From assembly GCF_024972775.1 (NCBI RefSeq), contig NZ_CP092282.1, positions 1,488,001-1,552,000 of the forward strand: a stretch of 64,000 bases of DNA. The letters run 5' to 3'. Of the stretch, positions 42,509-50,406 are shown one piece after another (the first letter of the stretch is position 1; each line of letters starts with the position of its first letter). The position numbers were made by a program, and so were the translations under genes. This stretch comes from Dehalobacter sp. DCM. GTDB taxonomy: Bacteria; Bacillota; Desulfitobacteriia; Desulfitobacteriales; Syntrophobotulaceae. The notes beneath the pieces are model-generated. The model had not been told where the DNA came from and ran no database searches. It saw only the letters and a list, made by a program, of their open reading frames with translations.

Positions 42509-44125
42509 ATGTCAGAAAATACAAGGAATTTGATTGATTCATTAAATAAAAGGCTCATTTATGAACAATTAATTAATAAGATTAGTAATATTGCAACAAA
42601 AAAAGGTAATTTCGATGATTGCCTAAATCAATGTCTTTGTATTATAGGAGAAACGTTATCTGTTAGTAGGGTTATTTTGTTTGAATATTTGAATGGTAAG
42701 TATAAAGCTAATATATGGGAATCAAATGTTTTTGGAGATCATGTTAATAGTATACAGTATACATATGCATATTATTTATCTTTATTTGAAAATAGAAGTG
42801 ATTCGATAATTATTTCAAACACGGATAATATTCCTCATCAGGAGTTTAAAAAAGTAATACTTAACCAAAAAGTTAAATCCATATTAATTATTCCATTAAT
42901 TTATAGTAATAAATCTAATGGTTATATTATTTTAGATGTTTTGAATACTTATCGCGAATGGTTAGAAATGGAAGTAAAATGTATCGAATCAATAGCAAAA
43001 ATTCTTTGCCTATTTTTAAAAAATAATGAGCTAACAAATATCTTGATTCAGGATCATAAACAATACTGTGATATATATGACAGTATAAATGCAGGGGTTT
43101 ATATTTCGGATATTGAAGACTACAAGATATTATACGCAAATAAATATCTTATTAATTTATGTGGCAAAGATCCAACTGGAATGGAATGTTATAAAGCATT
43201 ACACAATAAAGATCATCCATGTTTTTTTTGTACAAATAACATTATTAGCAAATTTCCTGATAGACCCTGCATTTGGGAATTTAATAATACATATTTACAT
43301 AAATATTTACAAATTACCAACAAAATAATCAAATGGAAGGCTGAAAAAAATGCTCGTTTTGAGTATATGATTGATATCTCATCGTTAAAAGAATTACAAA
43401 ATGAACTATCAATAGAAAAGGATGAAATTAAGTCATCACAGGAAATGCTAAAAGAAGCAAATAAAAAATTACACAATTTATTAAGTTCAACAATTAAAGC
43501 GATAAGTGAACTTTTAGAGCAAAAGGACTCATATACTTCAGATCATCAGAAAAATGTTGCAAAACTTGCATGTGACATAGCAAGGAAAATGGAATTACCA
43601 GATGACCAAATCGAAGGAATTAAGATAGCTTCTTTATTACATGACATTGGAAAAATTGCTATACCATTAGATATTCTAAATAAGCCTCATAAATTATTAG
43701 AGAGTGAATATAGCCTAATCAAAGAACACGTTATTAATGGCTATAATATTGTTAAGGATATAAATTTTGATTGGCCAATTGCGGATATAGTTCTTCAACA
43801 CCATGAAAGAATTAATGGATCTGGATATCCTAATGGTTTAAAAAAGAAAGAAATACTACTCGAAGCAAAAATACTGGCTGTTGCAGACACAATAGAAGCA
43901 ATGTCTTCTCATAGACCTTATCGACCTAAACTTGGAGTATCTGAAGCAATAGAAGAGATAAAGAGAAACTCTAATATTCTATATGATGAAGAAGTAGTCA
44001 AAGCTTCTTTATCGCTGCTCGAAGAAGATTATTGGAAAGCTTTATTACCCAATTATGTAATTAGTAAATATGATTCTTTTAGAAAACATATAAATAAACT
44101 AAATATTGTTAGCTATGATACATAG
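42509..44125 (+). CDS. GAF/PAS HD-GYP phosphodiesterase
   Basis: A 538-residue, AT-rich gene. N-terminal GAF-like domain (about 20-175), a PAS-like region with a Cys-rich insert (ECYKALHNKDHPCFFC, about 230-245), a coiled coil near 290-325, then HD-GYP (330-515) with His378-Asp379 in LLHDIGKIA and GYP at 439-441. It should hydrolyse c-di-GMP. The Cys/His insert is typical of PAS domains that bind a metal or sense redox, as inference. No GGDEF domain. Codon use is more AT-rich than the neighbours. Confidence 0.87.
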   Translation: MSENTRNLIDSLNKRLIYEQLINKISNIATKKGNFDDCLNQCLCIIGETLSVSRVILFEYLNGKYKANIWESNVFGDHVNSIQYTYAYYLSLFENRSDSIIISNTDNIPHQEFKKVILNQKVKSILIIPLIYSNKSNGYIILDVLNTYREWLEMEVKCIESIAKILCLFLKNNELTNILIQDHKQYCDIYDSINAGVYISDIEDYKILYANKYLINLCGKDPTGMECYKALHNKDHPCFFCTNNIISKFPDRPCIWEFNNTYLHKYLQITNKIIKWKAEKNARFEYMIDISSLKELQNELSIEKDEIKSSQEMLKEANKKLHNLLSSTIKAISELLEQKDSYTSDHQKNVAKLACDIARKMELPDDQIEGIKIASLLHDIGKIAIPLDILNKPHKLLESEYSLIKEHVINGYNIVKDINFDWPIADIVLQHHERINGSGYPNGLKKKEILLEAKILAVADTIEAMSSHRPYRPKLGVSEAIEEIKRNSNILYDEEVVKASLSLLEEDYWKALLPNYVISKYDSFRKHINKLNIVSYDT

Positions 44126-44146
44126 GCCTTTCGCAAAGGCCTTTTT
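44124..44146 (+). terminator. rho-independent terminator after the HD-GYP gene
   Basis: AGGCCTTT (44124) with AAAGGCCT (ending 44142), loop CGC, tail TTTT. Confidence 0.88.
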
Positions 44147-44194
44147 ACGTATATCATTTGGAGAAGCTCAAGGAATTATGGAGGAGGCTAAGAG

Positions 44195-45349
44195 ATGAGC
44201 ACATTAATTCATCGCAGATGGTTTTGTATTATGATGGTGATTTTATTGCTCGGAGCCTTTAGTTTATTAATGGAAGGTTGTATAGGAAAAAAACCTATCC
44301 TTATTGGATTTTCCGCCCAACTAACCGGTAGACAATCTGAATTAGGCGTTCAAGAACGTAATGGTGTCCAATTAGCAGTTGAAACAATTAACGCTAAGGG
44401 CGGTGTTGCAGGACATAAGATCGATTTAATTGTCCGAGATGACTTCGGTATTCCTGAGAAAGCAAAAGAAGCCGATCAAGAATTGATAAAGGCTGGTGTC
44501 CTGGCAATTATTGGACATGCCACTACTGCGCAAACTGTGGCAGGCCTTGAAGTAACGAATCCCGCTAACGTGATAATGCTTAGCCCCACAGTTTCTTCTC
44601 CGAAATTAAGCGGCTTGGATGATTATTTCTTTCGGGTATACCCTTCATTCAAAAACAGTGCGCAAGCATTTGCTCAATATACTTGTCAGCGGGATGGCAT
44701 AACAAAATTGGCTGTTATCTATGACCTTGATAACGCTGCTTATGCGAAGACATATAGTACAGCCTTTGTTGAGAAATATCAGGCAATAGGTGGGAAAATA
44801 ACCAAGGAATTAAGTTTTTCTTCAACAGCCCAACCTGATTTTGCGCCATTGCTATTAAAATTACGTGAAAGCAAAGCAGATGGCCTGCTGATTATTGCTT
44901 CGGATATAGATACAGCACTCATTGCACAAAGAGCCCGTCTCATGGATTGGAAGGCCCCTTTGTATACTTCTGCTTGGGCACAGACCGAAACCCTAATAAT
45001 TAATGGCGGGCAGGCCGTTGAAGGACTTAAACTCGAACAGTCCTACGCGATGAGTTCTCAATCGCCAGCATTGCTCGATTTTCAGTCGCGTTATCAAGCC
45101 AGATTTGGAAAGGCCCCGTCTTTTGGTGCAGTTTTTAGTTATGAAGCCGCCCTGGCCCTTGCAGCCGCCTTGGAAAAAACAGGTGGCAAAGCGAAGGGGT
45201 TACGGCAGGCGTTAACAGAAATTCGTAACTTCCAGGGACTGATGGATACCTTCTCTTTCGATCAGTATGGCGATGTTGCGCGTCCTTTTTATTTGAGTAC
45301 TATCCGCGATGGCAAATTCATTATTCTTGAAAAGATGACATTAAACTGA
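44195..45349 (+). CDS. branched-chain-amino-acid-type substrate-binding lipoprotein
   Basis: A 384-residue periplasmic-binding protein of the Leu/Ile/Val type (type I fold). A lipobox ends at Cys28 in SLLMEGC; the mature protein begins with a typical IGFSAQLTGRQSELGVQERNG and has INAKGGVAGHKIDLIVRDD. There are no permease or ATPase genes nearby; instead a membrane diguanylate cyclase starts 14 bases after the stop codon. This argues for a ligand-sensing role coupled to that cyclase, not transport, though that is inference. Ligand unknown. Confidence 0.87.
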   Translation: MSTLIHRRWFCIMMVILLLGAFSLLMEGCIGKKPILIGFSAQLTGRQSELGVQERNGVQLAVETINAKGGVAGHKIDLIVRDDFGIPEKAKEADQELIKAGVLAIIGHATTAQTVAGLEVTNPANVIMLSPTVSSPKLSGLDDYFFRVYPSFKNSAQAFAQYTCQRDGITKLAVIYDLDNAAYAKTYSTAFVEKYQAIGGKITKELSFSSTAQPDFAPLLLKLRESKADGLLIIASDIDTALIAQRARLMDWKAPLYTSAWAQTETLIINGGQAVEGLKLEQSYAMSSQSPALLDFQSRYQARFGKAPSFGAVFSYEAALALAAALEKTGGKAKGLRQALTEIRNFQGLMDTFSFDQYGDVARPFYLSTIRDGKFIILEKMTLN

Positions 45350-45363
45350 GCTGGAGGTAAGTA

Positions 45364-47037
45364 ATGACAAGCACAAAGAATGCTCCTTCCCTCCGTCAAG
45401 TATTGTTGCAGTTAGTACTTTTTCGCTTGTTCCTTCCTCTTTTAGTCTTGGGATTTACAGCAATTGTTGGAATAGCCTATTTAGAGGAAAGAAATCTGGA
45501 AATCCAGCAGTACCAAATTGCGCAATCAATGGCTACTATTGTCGATCATCATCTTGATCAAGGAGGGCGTATCCTGGACGCGGTTGCTGAGTTGGCTGAA
45601 TTTTCCAGGGAAGATAGTTTATCGGCTTATATGACAAGCACTTGGAAGGCCTATGGATATTTTGATACTTTGTATTATTTGGATGAAGCTAAGAAGGTTA
45701 AATTATTAACACCTGCCGATTCACGTTATTTAGGCCTGGATATGGCCAATTTACTGGATATTCAGCAAATAAGAGATACGCAAACCCTCATTATTTCCAG
45801 GCCCTTTATTTCGCTGCGTACGGGTGAACCTACGGTTTATTTGATTAAAGCCCTTGCCAGCCAAGGCTATGTCGTGGGCGAACTCAATCTAGGTTTGTTC
45901 CAGCAAGAAATTGTCAACATCACGGGTAGGTCGGGCAAGGATTTTGTGTTTATTATGGATCAAACCGGGGCACTAATAGCTCATCCCTCTCCTGACTTGG
46001 TTAAACAGCAAATCAATTTAAGTTATTTAGAAATTTTCAACCGGATTCAAACCGGAAAGGTTAATGGTTTTTACCTATATAACGGAACCAGGGTTTTGGG
46101 GAGTGCTATTCGGGTAGAACGAACAGGGTGGTTAGTGGTAGACCAGGTTCCTTTATCTTCTTTTTTCGGTTTATATCTAGGGATATTAGTTTTGATACTT
46201 TTCACATCAGTTATCGTTTTGCTGTTGTTGATATGGTATATTCGAAAACAATTACAGCGCTTTGTAATTACCCCGCTGGAGCAGTTCAGCCGGGCTACAC
46301 ACGCTCTCGCAGCAGGAGATTTTACCCAAGCCAGTTCTTTGACAGCGCAGTCAACTGCTTTTGCTGAGTTAAATAAGCTGGCGCATGATTTTCAGTCCAT
46401 GAGCAATACCCTTCAAACAAAGAAAGAAGCGTTGTATAAAGTTAAGGAAGATCTCGAGGTTCAGGTGTCACAGAGAACCCAGGAGCTGATGGCTGCCAAC
46501 AAAGAACTGCAGATGCTCTCCTCGTTGGATGGTTTGACCGGAATTGGCAACCGGCGTTATTTTGATCAAGTTTTAACCCAAGAATGGGATCGAGGGATGA
46601 GACAGGGAACGACATTGGCACTTATTATGCTCGATATCGATTTTTTTAAAAACTACAATGATTTTTACGGACATCAAGCTGGTGATGACTGTTTGAAACA
46701 AGTAGCCGGTATTTTTAAAGGTACGTTAAGACGGAGTATAGATTGTGCTGCCCGTTATGGCGGTGAAGAATTTGCCGCTATACTTCCTGATACAGATATT
46801 TCAGGTGCTGTATTTTTAGCTGAAGAAATGAGATCTAAGATTGAAGAGCAGGCAATTAAACATGAAAGTTCAGGCATTAGCATGGTGATTACTGTGAGTG
46901 TAGGTGTAGCTGCTATTGTCCCCTTAGCAGGTTCACAACCATCAATGATTATTCGCTTAGCAGATCAGGCAATGTATCAAGCGAAGCGCAATGGTCGTAA
47001 TAGAGTTGAAGTGGGAAGGATGATAGGTCCTCTATAA
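45364..47037 (+). CDS. dCache-HAMP-GGDEF diguanylate cyclase
   Basis: A 557-residue membrane enzyme: first membrane segment at about 18-38, extracytoplasmic dCache domain (about 40-270), second segment (about 272-295), HAMP (about 297-350), coiled coil, then GGDEF (385-550). The active site GGEEF is at 466-470 with an RxxD site five residues before. It should make c-di-GMP from two GTP, controlled by an outside signal. The adjacent binding-protein gene suggests a two-part sensor. Confidence 0.9.
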   Translation: MTSTKNAPSLRQVLLQLVLFRLFLPLLVLGFTAIVGIAYLEERNLEIQQYQIAQSMATIVDHHLDQGGRILDAVAELAEFSREDSLSAYMTSTWKAYGYFDTLYYLDEAKKVKLLTPADSRYLGLDMANLLDIQQIRDTQTLIISRPFISLRTGEPTVYLIKALASQGYVVGELNLGLFQQEIVNITGRSGKDFVFIMDQTGALIAHPSPDLVKQQINLSYLEIFNRIQTGKVNGFYLYNGTRVLGSAIRVERTGWLVVDQVPLSSFFGLYLGILVLILFTSVIVLLLLIWYIRKQLQRFVITPLEQFSRATHALAAGDFTQASSLTAQSTAFAELNKLAHDFQSMSNTLQTKKEALYKVKEDLEVQVSQRTQELMAANKELQMLSSLDGLTGIGNRRYFDQVLTQEWDRGMRQGTTLALIMLDIDFFKNYNDFYGHQAGDDCLKQVAGIFKGTLRRSIDCAARYGGEEFAAILPDTDISGAVFLAEEMRSKIEEQAIKHESSGISMVITVSVGVAAIVPLAGSQPSMIIRLADQAMYQAKRNGRNRVEVGRMIGPL

Positions 47038-47178
47038 CTTTTCCAATATCAATATCAGTGAACGCAAGCGGGAGATAGCTACGCTGAAGGTATCGTCATT
47101 GTCAACACCATCACCCATTTCAGTTTAAAGAGAATCGATATGATCGAATCCCTGAAAAGTGTGGAATAGGACGGAAAG

Positions 47179-47226
47179 AAAGAGAGAGGCGTGTCCCTCA
47201 AAAGGGATACTGCCTCTCTCTTTAAT
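47179..47226 (+). terminator. long hairpin, probable terminator
   Basis: AAAGAGAGAGGC (47179-47190) pairs with GCCTCTCTCTTT (47212-47223), with an inner stem GTGTCCCT/AAGGGATAC. Confidence 0.6.
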
Positions 47227-47270
47227 AGTACAACGTTCACTAATATCTGGACATTCAACTCCCATAGCTC

Positions 47271-47376
47271 GGTCTGCGTGCCACATTTCCGGCGGCAAGC
47301 GGAGTAGGATTGCGGAGCGCGGCTCTTTGCGCCACGGATGGCGCAAGAGCCGAAAGCGGAATGTGGTGCACGGACC
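47271..47376 (+). repeat. long interrupted palindrome, copy 3
   Basis: Outer stem GGTCTGCGTGCCACATTTCCG with CGGAATGTGGTGCACGGACC; inner hairpin CGGCTCTTTGCGCCA/TGGCGCAAGAGCCG. It keeps the AAGCGGA and GGATTGCGGAGCGC words of copies 1 and 2 but lacks their GTTAAAATTC middle. AGTACAACGTTC precedes it, as for copy 2. Confidence 0.8.
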
Positions 47377-47503
47377 GGACCCAAAAGAATATATTTGTCT
47401 AATTATTGAAAGATCATATTACTAGTACTAATTCCATTGAACGTACGAAGGCTTTCTCATAAGCATTGTCTGCCGTTGCCTTATCCGAATAAATCGCTGT
47501 GGG

Positions 47504-47641
47504 TTACAAAAGCTCCTTCATCATCTGTTCGACATCGGTATAGCCTTTAACCGAAGCATCGCGGCTGATGCGATCAGCCTCCTCCATGGCGGTAATCGTC
47601 TCGGCATTGGGAGTCTCTAGAGCAATGTCAAACGGAATTCT
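47504..47641 (-). pseudogene. RelB/DinJ-family antitoxin, C-terminal remnant
   Basis: The last 45 residues (IPFDIALETPNAETI, then AMEEADRISRDASVKGYTD and VEQMMKELL) are the toxin-wrapping tail of DinJ-type antitoxins. The N-terminal ribbon-helix-helix part is replaced by unrelated sequence containing a large palindrome at 47671-47704. No toxin gene is adjacent. Confidence 0.7.
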
Positions 47642-47670
47642 CTGCCTTTTTCTCATCCGAAGGTCAGGAA

Positions 47671-47704
47671 AGGTCAGATTCGTCACCAGTGACGAATCTG
47701 ACCT
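47671..47704. repeat. perfect 16-bp inverted repeat
   Basis: AGGTCAGATTCGTCAC and GTGACGAATCTGACCT with a two-base centre (CA), located where the antitoxin remnant is broken. The remaining sequence to 47920 shows only a weak GTGGTG/CACCAC hairpin. Confidence 0.75.
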
Positions 47705-47920
47705 ACACCCAAGCTCATAAAACATTTTAAAAGATCAAACAACTTGGTAAGTAGAGATAAATATTCTGAACGATGCCTGAATATATATCTCAGTGGTGGG
47801 CTCATATACTTCATGCACTACATAAATGAAACACCACCGTTTTTATTGATATAAAGAGGGAGGTGTCAGAACAAATAACGACGATATACCTGGGAATCAA
47901 AAGAATTAAGGAGGAAGAAC

Positions 47921-49633
47921 ATGATCACGAAGGGAAAACGGTTATCGAAGGCCATAGCACTGTTTACGGTTTTTGCTTTGGTCTTCACCTTAGGGTTTAT
48001 CGGAAACCCGAAGGCAGCAGAGGCATGTACCAATGACGGCGTCATCACGGTGCAAAAGACAGCCGCGGATAATAAAACAGACGGTTTTGTGAACGTCAAA
48101 TTTACATTAAAGAAGAAGGTAAACCCGGAGCGCAGCCCCTCCTTCTATGAGGAAGTTGCCTCTCAAAACACCAACACCGAAGGCATCGCCACCTTTACCG
48201 GCCTGGCACCGGGAGATTACAGGCTATATGAGGATGTTCCCAAAGGATACGCGTCGGATTTGAATGATGAAAACAACGGGGCCACCCTGACCGAATTCCG
48301 AGAAGGAGAACAACGGGGGCATGTCAGTTCCTATACGTTTAATGTTGTCAACACGCCGGTTGTTGTCCCTGTCCCCAACATTGCCCTAACCAAAACAGCA
48401 GATAAGACAACACTGCCCTTGGGCGGAGGAACCGTTGTTTATACGTATAACGTCACCAATCCGGGAGATATGAAGCTCTTTTTGGGGGTCAAACGCGCTT
48501 ACGGTGTCAGCGATGACAACGGAACCCCTGAATTTAAGAAGGACGATTTCTTTGCCACCTATGTCTCCGGTGACAGCAATAACAACTATTTACTTGAGCC
48601 GGGAGAAACCTGGATCTATACCTCCAGTGAACGCACCATCAAGAAAACAACCACCAATACGGCCACAGCCAAAGGGTATTACGCAAAGGGCGATGAGAAA
48701 TATGTGACAGCGACTGCCAGCGCCACGGTTAAGGTAGAACCGCCCATCGATATCGTCAAGACCGCCAACCCCACATCCCTGGCTTATGGCGGCGGCTCCG
48801 TCACCTATACCTATGAAGTAACCAATAAAGGCAAAGTACGTCTTTACAAGGTTCAGGTGCTGGATGATAACGGCACCCCCGCGGATCCAACCGACGACTT
48901 TACGCCGGAATGCGTCTACGAGATGACCAAGACAGCGGATGTCGAGACAGACAAAATCGGCGACGCTCTCGCTCCGGGCCAGACCTGGAAATATACAGCT
49001 ACACGGACCATTCAAGTGACCACAACCAATACAGCCAAAGTCACTGCTTACCTGTGCGGTGAAATGATCAGCGACGAAGCTAGCGCCACAGTGACCGTTG
49101 CCCCGTATGTCCCGTCGTATAATCCGCCGGCTTCCCGGGTTCTGATTGCCCTTGCCAAGACGGCTAATGTTGCCACCTTGCCCTTTGGCGGCGGACCGGT
49201 AACCTACACCTATACGGTCACCAATCCCGGTGATGTCCTGCTCAGCGGCGTCAGTGTCAAAGATGACAACGGCACACCCAGCGATACAACGGACGATTTC
49301 ACTGCGACCTATGTATCCGGTGATACAGTAAACACGGGGTACCTCGATCCCAGCGAGACCTGGATCTTTACCGCCACCGCCACCGTAAAAGCAACCAAGA
49401 CGAACATCGGGACAGCTGCGGGTACGTATGGCCAGCAGACCGTCACTGCCACCGATAGTGCGGAAGTCATCGTGCTTCCTCAAGAAAAAGTCTTAGTGCC
49501 CACAGATGACGACCCCGTGGCACCACCAGCGAAAGAACTGCCCAAGACCGGCGGCAGTACAGCGGCATTCCTCGTGAGCGGCTCGGCCATCACAGCAGTT
49601 GGCGCACTCGTTCGGCGGTTTAATAAGAAGTAA
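47921..49633 (+). CDS. LPxTG-anchored surface protein with DUF11-type repeats
   Basis: A 570-residue secreted protein. Signal peptide to about residue 35 (AAEAC), an N-terminal prealbumin-like (SpaA/Cna-B) domain with VITVQKTAADNKTDG and FTGLAPGDYRLYEDVPKGY, then three repeats of about 115 residues with the pattern (K)TA....LP.GGG.V.YTY.VTNPG and acidic DDNGTP loops that may bind calcium. C-terminus: LPKTGG, hydrophobic span and basic tail (RRFNKK), a sortase signal. Probably a cell-wall adhesin. No sortase gene is in the window. The 757-residue paralogue lies at 50407. Confidence 0.87.
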   Translation: MITKGKRLSKAIALFTVFALVFTLGFIGNPKAAEACTNDGVITVQKTAADNKTDGFVNVKFTLKKKVNPERSPSFYEEVASQNTNTEGIATFTGLAPGDYRLYEDVPKGYASDLNDENNGATLTEFREGEQRGHVSSYTFNVVNTPVVVPVPNIALTKTADKTTLPLGGGTVVYTYNVTNPGDMKLFLGVKRAYGVSDDNGTPEFKKDDFFATYVSGDSNNNYLLEPGETWIYTSSERTIKKTTTNTATAKGYYAKGDEKYVTATASATVKVEPPIDIVKTANPTSLAYGGGSVTYTYEVTNKGKVRLYKVQVLDDNGTPADPTDDFTPECVYEMTKTADVETDKIGDALAPGQTWKYTATRTIQVTTTNTAKVTAYLCGEMISDEASATVTVAPYVPSYNPPASRVLIALAKTANVATLPFGGGPVTYTYTVTNPGDVLLSGVSVKDDNGTPSDTTDDFTATYVSGDTVNTGYLDPSETWIFTATATVKATKTNIGTAAGTYGQQTVTATDSAEVIVLPQEKVLVPTDDDPVAPPAKELPKTGGSTAAFLVSGSAITAVGALVRRFNKK

Positions 49634-49656
49634 TTCGGCTCAAATAATTAAGCGAT

Positions 49657-49708
49657 AAAAAAGGATTGTTAGCAGGGTGATAACCCGAGGCTGATGATCC
49701 TTTTTTTT
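49657..49708 (+). terminator. terminator after the first surface protein gene
   Basis: AAAAAAGGAT (49657-49666) pairs with ATCC plus the T-tract (49697-49708); loop of about 30 bases with an inner short stem. Confidence 0.7.
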
Positions 49709-49852
49709 GCCGATGGCCAGCATAGCCAACACCCTGTGTCACCCCGGTGTAATCATGTGACTATTTTGTGACAGACATGTTACGAATTTATGACGGGTAT
49801 AGTTTATTTTATAAATACAATAATATTAAGACAAGCAAGGAATTTGACCCGT

Positions 49853-50089
49853 ATGAACAACAAAATACACTTTTCGCGAAAAACGGTTCATCTTACCGGA
49901 ACACAGGAAGCGACCTTCCTGATCCGGGTTTCTCCCGGTCTGGAAGGCGACATTCAGGGGAAGATCGAACATATCGGATCGGGCCAATACCAGGAATTCC
50001 AAAGCTACGGCCAAATGATCCAGCTGATTAACCGAACACTCGAAGAAACCGGATTACCCATGTCCGATTCTATCTTAAGGAAATGGTAA
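49853..50089 (+). CDS. small protein, first of a paralogous pair
   Basis: A 78-residue protein with EATFLIRVSPGLEGDIQGKI and SYGQMIQLINRTLEE. It aligns with the next gene's product across F-L-I-R-(I/V)...(W/D)-(x)-Q-G-x-I...F-(R/Q)-S-x2-(E/Q)-(L/M)...LIN. The family is not one I can name. ATG 49853 has a loosely spaced AAGGA. The next start is 26 bases past the stop codon. Confidence 0.6.
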   Translation: MNNKIHFSRKTVHLTGTQEATFLIRVSPGLEGDIQGKIEHIGSGQYQEFQSYGQMIQLINRTLEETGLPMSDSILRKW

Positions 50090-50115
50090 CTATTCTGCCC
50101 AAAGGTGGTGGCGAA

Positions 50116-50334
50116 ATGTCTGAAGAAGAAAAGAACACCGGGACACGGCCCCCGGAAGCATCCTTTCTGATCCGTATCCAATACAGACAGAATGCCAGCT
50201 GGCAGGGAACAATCCAGTGGTTGGACCAGAAGAAGACCCGGAAGTTCCGAAGTGAGCTGGAACTCATGATGCTTATCAATGAAGCCACACAAACAAATCT
50301 GGTTTCATGGAAGAATAAAGAGGAGGTGTCCTAG
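50116..50334 (+). CDS. small protein, second of a paralogous pair
   Basis: A 72-residue protein with ASFLIRIQYRQNASWQGTI and FRSELELMMLINEAT, paralogous to the preceding gene. Start ATG 50116 after AAAGGTGGTGG. The pair lies between two large sortase-anchored proteins in the same orientation and about 70 bases before the second, so co-expression with surface proteins is likely. No signal peptide, so they act inside the cell. Function unknown. Confidence 0.7.
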   Translation: MSEEEKNTGTRPPEASFLIRIQYRQNASWQGTIQWLDQKKTRKFRSELELMMLINEATQTNLVSWKNKEEVS

Positions 50335-50406
50335 CGGAGTATCTTTACTGAATGATATAAAAAGAATTGAAAAAAACGTATTTAATGAAGAGAAGGAGGA
50401 ATAAAC

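Noticed and set aside
48590-49483. 297-codon minus-strand frame opposite the first surface protein gene
   Set aside because: It is a shadow of the repetitive, stop-poor coding sequence on the + strand; the + strand product has a signal peptide, domains and an LPxTG signal.
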